This document shows positions 1 through 7,489 of a stretch of 19,584 nt of DNA, piece by piece. The stretch lies in assembly GCA_002419025.1 (NCBI GenBank), contig DIFG01000077.1, positions 13,562-33,145 of the forward strand. Reading direction: 5' to 3'. The notes under the pieces are model-generated. The model was not told the origin of the DNA, did no database searches, and saw only the letters and a list, made by a program, of their open reading frames with translations. Source of the stretch: Deltaproteobacteria bacterium UBA5754. Its GTDB lineage: Bacteria > Desulfobacterota > Dissulfuribacteria > Dissulfuribacterales > UBA5754. The first letter of the stretch is position 1. The number at the start of each line of letters is the position of its first letter. A program made the position numbers and the translations under genes.

Positions 1-33
1 ATTGGAATTTTCGACTTTTTACGAATCCATCAA
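1..33. repeat. Possible truncated arm of an extragenic palindrome
   Basis: The left edge reads GGAATTTTCGACTTTTTACG and then AATCCATCAA. It has the same architecture as the right arm of the palindrome at 6172-6295 (GGAAAATTTCG, later CTTTTTGAGCGGGATC): an A/T-rich stretch, a CTTTTT core and a terminal ATC. From memory, sequences of the type GACTTTTTACGAA-CCATCAA are common intergenic repeat ends in deltaproteobacterial genomes. The partner arm would lie outside the window, so this is only a suggestion. Confidence 0.35.
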
Positions 34-47
34 TAGTGAAGGTAGAA

Positions 48-72
48 GGCGGGGGGAAACTATCCCCCCGCC
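48..72 (-). terminator. Strong hairpin after the glutamate synthase operon
   Basis: A perfect 10-bp inverted repeat (GGCGGGGGGA and TCCCCCCGCC) with a 5-nt loop lies 28 bases beyond the stop codon of the last glt gene. On the minus strand it is followed by TTCTACCTTC, which is pyrimidine-rich but not a clean T-run. It is very likely a 3'-end or terminator hairpin for the leftward operon, but not a textbook intrinsic terminator. Confidence 0.65.
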
Positions 73-100
73 GGATGGGAAAACGGGTCTCGCAAGAGAT

Positions 101-2440
101 TCAGGCCAGGGGACGCATGGTCCATATGCCGCACGGACAGGTATCTGCACAGAATCCGCAGGCGATGCACTTTTCGTCGTCCGAGACGTACTCGTATCCC
201 CCGATCTCGAGTTCGCGCCTGGAGATGGCGCCTGTAGGGCAGATGGTCTCGCAGAGGTGGCAGTCCCGGCAGGATCCGCAACTCAGGCATCTTTCCGCCT
301 CCGCCTCTGGTGTCGTGCCCTTGGAGGGGAGCGGGCAGTAGTGCTCCATGGTCAGGGTCTTGCGGTCGATCACCTTTTTGGCAAACGGTTTCCAGGGGAT
401 GCCCTTCAGGGTGCTCGCAATGAATTCCGCGGATTGCATTCCAGCACCCATGGCATTCGTTGCAAGACCCGGCCTTTCCACGTCCCCTACCGCGAATATC
501 TTCGCATCCGTCGTCCTTCCGACTTCATCCGTCCTGATCCAGCCTCGGACTGTTTCAACGGTCTCGGGAAGGAAATCGAGGGCCGGAATATCTCCTATGG
601 AGATGAAGACCGTGTCAGCCGGAATGATTTCACCGTCCGCAAGCACGACTCCATCTTCAGTCACCTCCCGCGTGGTTACAGGCCAGCGGAACACCGCCCC
701 CATGGCCTCGGCTGCCGCCTTTTCCTTTCCGAAGGCAAGGGGTTTTTGGATGTCGAGAAGGATGACGGACTCGGCCCCGTGCCGATAGGCCTCGCAGGCC
801 ACATCGCAGCCCACGTTTCCAGCCCCGATGACGACTACTCGTTTTCCAACAGGCATGGGACTCGGGGATTTGACGGATTTCAGGAAATCGAGGGCGGGAA
901 TCACCCGTTCCGATCCCGGGAAAGGTATGCGCCGGGTTTCATGGGCCCCGACGGCGACGATTACGTATTCATACTCATCTTTTAGTTGCTGGAAACTCTC
1001 CCGGGTTATGCTGACCCCGAAATGGACGTGGATGTTGGGCATCGCGAGGAAACGGGAGATTTCCGCCTCCCACGTGGCTCGGGGCAGGCGATCCCAAGGG
1101 ATGACCTGGGCGAGTTTGCCCCCCAAGTGGTCCTCACGCTCAAAGATGTGGGCCTCGATCCCTGCCTTTGCCAGATGCCAGGCCGCGGTCATGCCCGCTG
1201 GGCCGCCACCCACGATGGCGACCCGTTTTCCAATGGGCGGCTTGGTTTCCGGAGGGGGAAAATCCCTGACGGCACGGCCGAGGAGGGCCACGTCTATGGA
1301 CCGGTCAACGAGTTGCCGTGAGCACTGGTCCATGCAGAGATTTGGGCAGATGGCCCCGCAGACGGATCCGGGAAGGGGGGTATATTCGAGGGTAAGGCGA
1401 TAGGCCTCGTCCATCTTTCCTTCCCGAATGAGGCGGAGCCGATCCACAGTCGGGATGTGCATGGGGCAGTAAAAGGTGCAGGGTGCCGCGTTTTCGCGGT
1501 TTGCCCAATACGGCCTTTTCCTTCTCAGATCCCCGGTGACGATGAGCCCGATGGGGCTTCGATCGAGTCCGGGGGCGAGATCGCGGAGCGGGTCTCCGCC
1601 AAGGGCCGGTTCCCAGATCTTCTTCCGAAACTCGGCCATGGGCATGGAGCCGGTATTGGAAAGGGCCTTTTCCTGGGGGGTGAGGGAGATGAGAAGCCTC
1701 CATTCCTCCCGGTTCGTGAGCTGCACGATGAGGTCATCGCGTCCGATCCTCTGGAGAAATTCCGGGAGCCGTTCCTTGAGCCACTGCCATTTTTCGTCAT
1801 CTAAATCCGTTTCCCGGACATCGCTACGGGAATAGCTTCCATCTGTCTTTCCCCGATAAAAGATCCAGCCTCCCACCATGCCTACGCATGGTCTGTAGCC
1901 GAGGACGTTTTCCGGGTTTTTGGGATCCACTCCGCATACCACGCCGATTCCGCCGCAGTTGAACTCGGCAAAGGTGTCGCCGGTGGAGCCCAGCACCCAG
2001 AGCTCAGGTCTCTCGAACGCAGGATTCCATTTCGTCATGGTGAGGCCGCGGGAGCCGATGGATCCCCTTACCATGACCCTTCCCTGGGCCATGGCGTTGC
2101 AGACGCCGTTGGTAGCGTCCCCAAGGATTATGATGTCAGCCCCGATATTGAGATAGCCCACATCGTCCGATGCAGGGCCTTCGGAGATGATGGTCGTGCC
2201 TGGCCGGCCCATGCAGCCGAGGCGCTGGCCCACAGGGCCGCGCACCCTGACGGTGATGGGGCGCCCGCCCTTCCAGAGGCGGCCTCCCACGTTGTGTTGA
2301 CCAAAGGTCTCGAGGACGAGTGAATCAGTGTCTCCGGCCGCCCTCTGTACAAGCTCCTCAAACGTCTGGGAGGCGATTCTTTGGCCGTTTTCGTCGATTC
2401 CTCGGACAATGACGGGTAGGGCAACAGTTGGGGATTCCAT
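101..2440 (-). CDS. Glutamate synthase: GXGXG domain fused to GltD-like FAD/NAD(P)H subunit with ferredoxin
   Basis: This is the electron-input subunit of a split glutamate synthase. Residues about 40-210 form the glycine-rich GXGXG beta-helix that ends ordinary GltB chains (VRGPVGQRLG, then GADIIILGDATNG and CGGIGVVCG). Residues about 315-690 are GltD-like: an N-terminal cysteine set (C321, C325, C361, C365, C369, C373), the FAD motif GGGPAG at 411-416, a second dinucleotide motif GAGNVGCD at 539-546, and IFAVGD at 648-653. A C-terminal ferredoxin (cysteines at 718-734 and 758-770) probably holds two [4Fe-4S] clusters. It is last in the operon, 18 bases after the FMN subunit, with AAGGAT upstream of its ATG. 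In archaea the GXGXG part is usually a separate protein; here it is joined to the reductase. Role inferred: pass electrons from NAD(P)H, or possibly ferredoxin, to the FMN subunit. Confidence 0.9.
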   Translation of the reverse strand: MESPTVALPVIVRGIDENGQRIASQTFEELVQRAAGDTDSLVLETFGQHNVGGRLWKGGRPITVRVRGPVGQRLGCMGRPGTTIISEGPASDDVGYLNIGADIIILGDATNGVCNAMAQGRVMVRGSIGSRGLTMTKWNPAFERPELWVLGSTGDTFAEFNCGGIGVVCGVDPKNPENVLGYRPCVGMVGGWIFYRGKTDGSYSRSDVRETDLDDEKWQWLKERLPEFLQRIGRDDLIVQLTNREEWRLLISLTPQEKALSNTGSMPMAEFRKKIWEPALGGDPLRDLAPGLDRSPIGLIVTGDLRRKRPYWANRENAAPCTFYCPMHIPTVDRLRLIREGKMDEAYRLTLEYTPLPGSVCGAICPNLCMDQCSRQLVDRSIDVALLGRAVRDFPPPETKPPIGKRVAIVGGGPAGMTAAWHLAKAGIEAHIFEREDHLGGKLAQVIPWDRLPRATWEAEISRFLAMPNIHVHFGVSITRESFQQLKDEYEYVIVAVGAHETRRIPFPGSERVIPALDFLKSVKSPSPMPVGKRVVVIGAGNVGCDVACEAYRHGAESVILLDIQKPLAFGKEKAAAEAMGAVFRWPVTTREVTEDGVVLADGEIIPADTVFISIGDIPALDFLPETVETVRGWIRTDEVGRTTDAKIFAVGDVERPGLATNAMGAGMQSAEFIASTLKGIPWKPFAKKVIDRKTLTMEHYCPLPSKGTTPEAEAERCLSCGSCRDCHLCETICPTGAISRRELEIGGYEYVSDDEKCIACGFCADTCPCGIWTMRPLA

Positions 2441-2458
2441 GTATGGGAAGATCCTTTT

Positions 2459-4096
2459 TTAGCAGATGTAGCGGATATTGAGTCGGTCAGCAGCGTCTTT
2501 GTTGTCGATCCCGATGGCGTCGGACATCCCTATGGGAAGGCTCTGGGACCTGCCGAGCGGGGCCATGATCTTCTTCATCTCTGTGCGAATGGAGAGGAAG
2601 ATATCCACGACCCTCTGGGCCACCTGGTCGGGGTCGAGCCGACGGTAGAGTTTCGGGTTCTGACTCGTGATGCCCTTGGGGCAGAGGCCGATGTTGCAGA
2701 CGTTGCATCGGTTTCGTTCGTTTCCGAGGCATCCGGCTGCGGCCTGCATGATGTATTTCCCTATGTGCACGCCGCTCGCCCCAAGCATGACGAGGGCCAT
2801 GCCGTTTTGGGCCACATTCCCGTTCTTGCCGATACCGCCTGCGGCAAAGAGGGGGATCTCGTTCTGTTTCCCTTGGGCGCAGAGATCGAGATAGCATTCC
2901 CGAATGTTCGAGGCAATGGGGTGCCCCATGGCGTCCATACTCACGTTGTAGGCCGCTCCCGTTCCGCCATCCACGCCGTCTATGAGAAGTCCCCCGGCAT
3001 AGGGGTTCCTCACCAGGTTGTTTAGCACGGCCTTGGCCGAAGTTGAGCCGGATATCTTGGGATAGACCGGCACCCGAAAACCCCAGGCCATTGACATGGT
3101 CTGGATCATCTTCATGACGCTCTCTTCTATTGAGTAAAGGGTCTGATGAACCGGGGGCGAGGGTAAGTCCACTCCCTCAGGCACGCCCCTGAGCCTTGCG
3201 ATGAGTTTGCTCACCTTAAACCACATGAGCAGGCCCCCGTCGCCTGGTTTGGCTCCCTGTCCGTACTTGATCTCAATGGCAGCCGGATCGCACTGCATAT
3301 CGGGGATGGCCCGGATGATCTCATCCCATCCGAAGTAGCCGGATGCGATCTGGAGGATGATGTATTTGAGAAACGGGCTCTTGAGGATCCATGGGGGACA
3401 GCCTCCTTCGCCGGTGGCCATGACAACCGGGATCTTCAGGACCTCGTTCAGGTAGGCCACACCCTGAAGGAGGCCGAGCCACATGTTGGGGGAAAGGGCC
3501 CCGAAGGACATGGAACCGATGATGAATGGGAAGATCTCCCGTGTGGGAGGGATCCACTCCCCGGATGCATGTCTTTTCAGAAACTCCTCGGGAGGGAGGA
3601 TCCTGCCGAGGACCGTGTTCAGCATGAACTCGTGCCTGCCGGCATCGAGTGCCGGGTCCGTGAGCATGGAGATCCTGGTGAAGATGATCCTGTCAAGGAG
3701 GCTCGAGGTGTCGTTTCTCCGGCCGCCCCGTTTCCATGCATCCCCGCCCTGGTTCATATGGAAGCGGACGCGGGCGTCGCCCGGGTTGGGGACAGGGCAG
3801 ATGGCCTCGTTCGGGCAGACCATGGCGCACATGCCGCAGCCGATGCACCGGTTTGCAGGCTCCGTTCGCTGACGGATGCCCGTGAATGTCCTGTAGGAAT
3901 TTCCCAAATTCCCACTTCCAATGCCGAGGTTCGGGATCCTCTGCCTGCGGTAGGCGAGGTGAATCGCCTGGACGGGACAGACCGCAGTGCACCGGCCGCA
4001 GAGGGTGCAGCGATCCTCACGGTGCTGAATGATCCAGGGAAGATCTCCGGGGGTCAGGCTGCTTGGGGAAGAGGGAACGGATTGAATTGGGACCAT
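2459..4096 (-). CDS. gltB: Glutamate synthase, FMN-binding synthase subunit with N-terminal ferredoxin domain
   Basis: This is the catalytic subunit that makes glutamate from 2-oxoglutarate and ammonia on FMN. Two ferredoxin-type cysteine groups lie near the N-terminus (C30, C33, C36, C40 and C84, C87, C90, C94), as in archaeal-type GltB. The barrel follows from about residue 185: GSMSFGALSP, ATGEGG at 227-232, EIKYGQGAKPGDGG at 275-288, SGSTSAKAV and DGVDGGTGAA at 373-382. The [3Fe-4S] loop is C464-x2-C467-x4-C472, followed by PKGITSQNP. At 545 residues it is the central third of a classical GltB; the glutaminase and GXGXG parts are encoded by the genes on either side. Its start overlaps the upstream gene by 43 bases. 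AAAGGAA, 9 bases before the ATG, supports that start and suggests translational coupling. Confidence 0.93.
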   Translation of the reverse strand: MVPIQSVPSSPSSLTPGDLPWIIQHREDRCTLCGRCTAVCPVQAIHLAYRRQRIPNLGIGSGNLGNSYRTFTGIRQRTEPANRCIGCGMCAMVCPNEAICPVPNPGDARVRFHMNQGGDAWKRGGRRNDTSSLLDRIIFTRISMLTDPALDAGRHEFMLNTVLGRILPPEEFLKRHASGEWIPPTREIFPFIIGSMSFGALSPNMWLGLLQGVAYLNEVLKIPVVMATGEGGCPPWILKSPFLKYIILQIASGYFGWDEIIRAIPDMQCDPAAIEIKYGQGAKPGDGGLLMWFKVSKLIARLRGVPEGVDLPSPPVHQTLYSIEESVMKMIQTMSMAWGFRVPVYPKISGSTSAKAVLNNLVRNPYAGGLLIDGVDGGTGAAYNVSMDAMGHPIASNIRECYLDLCAQGKQNEIPLFAAGGIGKNGNVAQNGMALVMLGASGVHIGKYIMQAAAGCLGNERNRCNVCNIGLCPKGITSQNPKLYRRLDPDQVAQRVVDIFLSIRTEMKKIMAPLGRSQSLPIGMSDAIGIDNKDAADRLNIRYIC

Positions 4097-5196
4097 ATCT
4101 GATATTCCTTTCGATCAGGGGGGACGATGACGGTGTGTTCGCGCATAGGCTGGAAGTCGAGGGAACGTTCCCGATCCGGGATCATGGCATCGATGCCGCA
4201 GATTTCAGAGGCCATGGCCCATTCGCCCGGCCTTCCTCCAATGGTGGCGGGACGTAGTTTCTTGTGGTCCATGACGAGGAGACACGTCTCGTCCGGGAGC
4301 GAACCCATGACGCAGTTGGGGCCGTCGATGATGAGTCTTCGGCATGCGTCTCTGAGTCCCTTCAAGAACGGTCCCTGCGGATGCCGGTCCAGTTCTTCAG
4401 TCTTTAGCGGGGTGATGACGTGTTTGTAGGCCTCGAGAGGCAGTTTCAGTTGTTTGAGGGTGTAGTGGAGGATGTGGGTAAAGACCTCGCTGTCGCTCTG
4501 ATATCCGATGTATCCGGGGAAATGGGTCCCCATGAGCCAGTCCCGAATGGGGACGAAGGCGGTGTTCTCGCCGTTCGTCATGGTGGCCACACCTTGTATG
4601 AAGAAGGGGTGACATGCGTAGAGGTTGATCCCCCAGTTGGTGTTCTGTCTCCCCTGTGCCATGACCACTCGGGCGAGGATCCGGTTCTCTTGGAGACCGA
4701 GGGCGTTTCCGACCTCAAGGGGCCAACCGACTTCCTTGATCATCACCACATCAGGCCAGAAGGAAAAGACCGTGAGATCCCCTCCATGCTCCTCGCCATC
4801 CTGCCGGAGGGCCAGGCGCATTCGCATGAACTCCAGCTCCCTGCGGTCAGGGGTATACGCTCCCCAGGAATCGGGGAGCCTGTAGACCCGGGCGAGGAAC
4901 TTGTGGCGGTCTTTTGCCTCGAGCACGGCCAGATCGGTCGTGAACTCGTGATCGTATTTGAGCTCGAATCCCGCATCCCGCATGAAGGCGTCCAGCCGGT
5001 GGAGGGCTGTCTCCGTATGCGCGATTCCGCAGAGTATGGGATCCTTTTCCTTATAGCTGTAGTCGGTGAATCTGACTCCGCGCAGCAGAAGGCCGAGGCC
5101 GCTTCCGTCGTATCCTTCCCGCATGGCCTCCATGGCCAGGAGGATGTCGTACGGCGAGAAGGCTTCCTGGGCTGTCTTGAGGGCTAAACGGCACAT
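4054..5196 (-). CDS. Glutamate synthase, class II glutamine amidotransferase subunit
   Basis: This is the N-terminal-nucleophile glutaminase that frees ammonia from glutamine for the synthase subunit. The chain begins Met-Cys-Arg; removal of Met would expose Cys2 as nucleophile, which fixes the start. Other family marks are the Q182-N185 segment (GRQNTNWGINLYACHPF), the TNGEN motif at 207-211 (usually HNGEI) and SDSE at 234-237. At 380 residues it matches the stand-alone glutaminase of archaeal-type split glutamate synthases. It is the first gene of the operon. GGAG lies 9 bases upstream of the ATG and a promoter candidate lies at 5255-5281. The segment around residues 85-170 is less typical, so I infer function from Cys2, the NGE and SDSE motifs and above all the neighbours. 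Confidence 0.88.
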   Translation of the reverse strand: MCRLALKTAQEAFSPYDILLAMEAMREGYDGSGLGLLLRGVRFTDYSYKEKDPILCGIAHTETALHRLDAFMRDAGFELKYDHEFTTDLAVLEAKDRHKFLARVYRLPDSWGAYTPDRRELEFMRMRLALRQDGEEHGGDLTVFSFWPDVVMIKEVGWPLEVGNALGLQENRILARVVMAQGRQNTNWGINLYACHPFFIQGVATMTNGENTAFVPIRDWLMGTHFPGYIGYQSDSEVFTHILHYTLKQLKLPLEAYKHVITPLKTEELDRHPQGPFLKGLRDACRRLIIDGPNCVMGSLPDETCLLVMDHKKLRPATIGGRPGEWAMASEICGIDAMIPDRERSLDFQPMREHTVIVPPDRKEYQIWSQFNPFPLPQAA

Positions 5197-5254
5197 ATCT
5201 CATATCTCCGGTGGGGTGTTCCGGCCTTTGTCACGGGCGGACAGGACAAAACGA

Positions 5255-5281
5255 ATTATCCCGCCCAGGCATTTGTGTCAA
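5255..5281 (-). promoter_or_regulatory. Candidate promoter of the glutamate synthase operon
   Basis: On the minus strand a perfect -35 box TTGACA (5281-5276) is followed either by GATAAT (5260-5255, spacer 15) or, in an overlapping register, by TAATTC (5258-5253, spacer 17). It sits about 60 bases upstream of the glutaminase start, in the 133-base gap after the TerC gene. I saw no obvious sigma-54 element in this gap. Confidence 0.55.
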
Positions 5282-5329
5282 GGATCGGCATGGATCTTAT
5301 GTAGGACGGTTTATGGTCGAACCGGCTTC

Positions 5330-6073
5330 TCAGTTTTCCGTGAGGGGATCCCGGAGGCGGACGGGCTCCGCGATGGTCTTTCTCAATCGGATGTTGAGCA
5401 TCTCCACGCACACGGAAAAGGCCATGGCTGAATAGATGTAGCCTTTGGGTATATGAAAATGCAGTCCTTCCCCCATTAGGGAGACGCCGATGAGAAAAAG
5501 GAAGCTCAAGGCAAGCATCTTGACCGTGGGATGGCGTTCCACAAAGGCGCTTACAGCCCTGGAGGCAACAAGCATGAAGCCGACGGCGATGACGATGGCC
5601 GCGATCATGATCTCCACGCGTTTGGCCATGCCTACGGCGGTAATCACGGAATCCAGGGAAAAGATGATGTCGAGAAGGGTGATCTGGACAATGATGCCGG
5701 GAAAAGATGCGGCTGCCGTTGGGTTTGCGTGACCTTCCGCTCCTTCGAGTTTTTCATGGATCTCAAGCGTACTTTTCGCGATGAGGAAAAGACCTCCGCC
5801 GAAAAGGATGAGATCACGGCCTGAGAATCCGTGCCCGAGGACCGAGAAGAAGGGGGCGGTAAGACGCATGACCCACACAAGGGAGAGAAGAAGGGCTATT
5901 CGAGTGAACATCGCCAAAAAAAGGCCCATGGATTGGGCCTTTCCCCTCTTCTCTTCAGGGAGTTTGCCGGAGAGGATGGAGATAAAAACGATGTTGTCGA
6001 TCCCGAGAACGATCTCGAGGGCCGTGAGGGTGACGAGGGCTATCCAGGACTCGGGGTTGAAAATCCAATCCAT
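5330..6073 (-). CDS. TerC family integral membrane protein
   Basis: This 247-residue polytopic inner-membrane protein belongs to the TerC/Alx/YgdQ family, members of which are linked to tellurite resistance and to metal (notably manganese) export. The two family signatures are present: ALEIVLGIDNIVFIS at 18-32, with acidic D26, and LLDIIFSLDSVITAVG at 133-148, with D135 and D141. About seven hydrophobic segments cover nearly the whole chain, with a hydrophilic loop near 103-122. No CBS or CorC domain follows, so it is the short form. The start has no clear SD site (TTCCCTC precedes the ATG), so the first codon is less certain than in neighbouring genes. It lies 133 bases upstream of the glt operon and may read into it, but a separate glt promoter is visible. 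Substrate cannot be told from sequence. Confidence 0.9.
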   Translation of the reverse strand: MDWIFNPESWIALVTLTALEIVLGIDNIVFISILSGKLPEEKRGKAQSMGLFLAMFTRIALLLSLVWVMRLTAPFFSVLGHGFSGRDLILFGGGLFLIAKSTLEIHEKLEGAEGHANPTAAASFPGIIVQITLLDIIFSLDSVITAVGMAKRVEIMIAAIVIAVGFMLVASRAVSAFVERHPTVKMLALSFLFLIGVSLMGEGLHFHIPKGYIYSAMAFSVCVEMLNIRLRKTIAEPVRLRDPLTEN

Positions 6074-6109
6074 GAGGGAAGATGGGGAATGGAAGGGTTT
6101 TGAGACGGA

Positions 6110-6138
6110 TTACTAACATGCGGTGCATGAAGGGTCAA
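6110..6138 (-). promoter_or_regulatory. Candidate promoter for the TerC gene
   Basis: Minus-strand TTGACC (6138-6133) is followed after 17 bases by TAGTAA (6115-6110). The -35 is good and the -10 is poor, or moderate (AGTAAT) with an 18-base spacer. It would give a leader of about 30 bases. Confidence 0.4.
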
Positions 6139-6171
6139 TTCGTCATCCATGCGACACAGAGACCATGCGAT

Positions 6172-6295
6172 GATCCCGCTGAAAAAGCCCGATCTGCGGC
6201 GTTGCTTCAATTTTCCAGTCACTGCGGCGTACGCCAAGTACGCCTCATTCCTGGAAAATTTCGCGCCTTGCATCTCGGGCTTTTTGAGCGGGATC
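6172..6295. repeat. 124-bp imperfect extragenic palindrome
   Basis: The left arm begins GATCCCGCTGAAAAAGCCCGA and the right arm ends TCGGGCTTTTTGAGCGGGATC, so the outer 21 bases pair with one mismatch. Inward, CTGCGGCG faces GCAAGGCG and ATTTTCCAG faces CTGGAAAAT. The centre is GCGTACGCCAAGTACGCC, itself nearly symmetrical. There is no coding frame or terminal duplication typical of an IS. It could fold into a long cruciform or RNA hairpin. A degenerate relative lies at 15755-15846. Confidence 0.85.
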
Positions 6296-6371
6296 AGATT
6301 TTGAGGTTTTTGTAGTGCGATCATGCGACGAGTTCCTGCCGATCAAGTCGTTTACGCCCGCGTCCGATACG

Positions 6372-6387
6372 GAAGGTGAACACCTTC
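6372..6387. promoter_or_regulatory. Short dyad in the pilT leader
   Basis: GAAGGTG-AA-CACCTTC is a perfect 7-bp dyad with a 2-base centre. It lies 7 bases before the pilT SD site (GGGAGG, 6394-6399). It could be a protein operator or a small leader hairpin; nothing in the sequence decides which. Confidence 0.4.
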
Positions 6388-6403
6388 GTCGAAGGGAGGT
6401 TTC

Positions 6404-7489
6404 ATGGCGAAGCTCGATGCATTTTTTAAACTCATGAACGAACAGGGGGCATCCGACCTCCATATCGCATCCGGATCGCCTCCGATCCTGAGGATCCGCG
6501 GAGATCTGCACCGGGTGAAGTACAAGACCCTCGAAAACGACGAACTCAAGTCGATGCTTTACGAGATCGCTCCTGAAGGGAAGATCAAACAGTTCGAGGA
6601 GACGGGGGACGTGGATTTCGGTTACGAGATCCCGGGGCTTGCGCGCTACCGCGCCAATTTCTTCATGCAGAAAAACGGTGTTGCGGCCGTTTTCCGGGAG
6701 ATTCCGAGCAAAGTTCTCTCCGCCGAGGACCTGGGGCTTCCCCTCGTCATGACCAAGCTCTCCATGCTTCCTCGGGGGCTCGTCCTTGTTACCGGCCCGA
6801 CTGGAAGCGGAAAATCCACCACGCTTGCCGCCATCCTCGATCACGCAAACAAGAACCGCAAGGACCACATCATCACCATCGAGGACCCCATCGAGTTCGT
6901 CCACGAGCCCAAGTCATGCCTCGTAAACCACCGGGAGGTGGGCATCCATACGAAGAGCTTTCATGCAGCCCTTAGGGGGGCGCTCCGTGAAGACCCGGAC
7001 ATCATCCTCGTGGGCGAAATGAGGGATCTGGAGACCATCTCCCTCGCTATAGAGGCGGCCATGACCGGGCACCTCGTGATGGGCACCCTTCACACCATCA
7101 GCGCCGCCAAGACCGTGGACCGCATCATCGAGATCTTTCCCTCCCACCAGCAGCCCCAGGTCCGGGCGACCCTTGCAGACGCATTGCGGGCAGTGATCTC
7201 ACAGACCATGTTCCGGCGTGTGGACATCAAGGGCCGTTGCGTGGCCTTCGAGATCCTTATCGCCACGCCTGCGGTCCGGAACCTTATTCGAGAGGGGAAG
7301 ACCTACCAGATCCCGTCGTCCATGCAGACGGGGAAAAAGTACGGGATGCAGACCTTGGACGACGCCATCATGGAGCTCCTCCAGAAGGGCTGGGTCGATC
7401 CGGACGAGGCCTATGCAAAATGTGTGGACAAGGCCCGCTTCGCGCCCTTTTCCCAGAACGCCCCGGCGGACTTCACGGAGGTGGGATGA
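6404..7489 (+). CDS. pilT: Type IV pilus retraction ATPase PilT
   Basis: PilT is a cytoplasmic hexameric ATPase that depolymerises type IV pili and drives twitching. All landmarks are present in 361 residues: the N-terminal SDLHIASGSPP segment (17-27), Walker A GPTGSGKST at 131-139, the Asp box IITIEDPIEF at 156-165, Walker B IILVGEMRD at 200-208, the His box GHLVMGTLHT at 222-231, and near 290 the segment AVRNLIREGKTYQIPS, which carries the PilT-specific AIRNLIRE motif. The length is typical for PilT. The start is supported by GGGAGG a few bases upstream of ATG. It is the first of seven same-strand genes and overlaps the next PilT-like gene. No pilin or assembly genes lie in the window. Confidence 0.95.
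   Translation: MAKLDAFFKLMNEQGASDLHIASGSPPILRIRGDLHRVKYKTLENDELKSMLYEIAPEGKIKQFEETGDVDFGYEIPGLARYRANFFMQKNGVAAVFREIPSKVLSAEDLGLPLVMTKLSMLPRGLVLVTGPTGSGKSTTLAAILDHANKNRKDHIITIEDPIEFVHEPKSCLVNHREVGIHTKSFHAALRGALREDPDIILVGEMRDLETISLAIEAAMTGHLVMGTLHTISAAKTVDRIIEIFPSHQQPQVRATLADALRAVISQTMFRRVDIKGRCVAFEILIATPAVRNLIREGKTYQIPSSMQTGKKYGMQTLDDAIMELLQKGWVDPDEAYAKCVDKARFAPFSQNAPADFTEVG

Larger units (their letters stand above)
6074..6403. other. Divergent intergenic region between the TerC gene and pilT
   Basis: These 330 bases hold no convincing gene. They contain a leftward promoter candidate (6110-6138), a 124-bp imperfect palindrome (6172-6295), and a short dyad (6372-6387) just before the pilT SD site. 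No clear sigma-70 or sigma-54 promoter for pilT stands out; TTGAGG at 6301-6306 is a weak -35 with no good -10 partner. Confidence 0.7.

Noticed and set aside
2..985. Open frame of 327 codons on the plus strand opposite the third glt gene
   Set aside because: Antisense to a well-supported flavoprotein; crosses the strong hairpin at 48-72 and shows no protein family features.
5197..5329. Riboswitch or small gene before the glt operon
   Set aside because: The 133 bases contain a sigma-70-like promoter and little else; no glutamine-aptamer-like pairing or supported ORF could be made out by eye.
6172..6295. CRISPR repeat or riboswitch
   Set aside because: Single inverted element without spaced direct repeats; no conserved riboswitch core recognised, and the symmetry extends over the entire length as in extragenic palindromes.
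7237..7488. Longer N-terminus for the second PilT-like protein
   Set aside because: It would overlap pilT by some 250 bases; the extra residues have no PilT similarity, whereas ATGs at 7486 and 7489 have a good GGAGG site.
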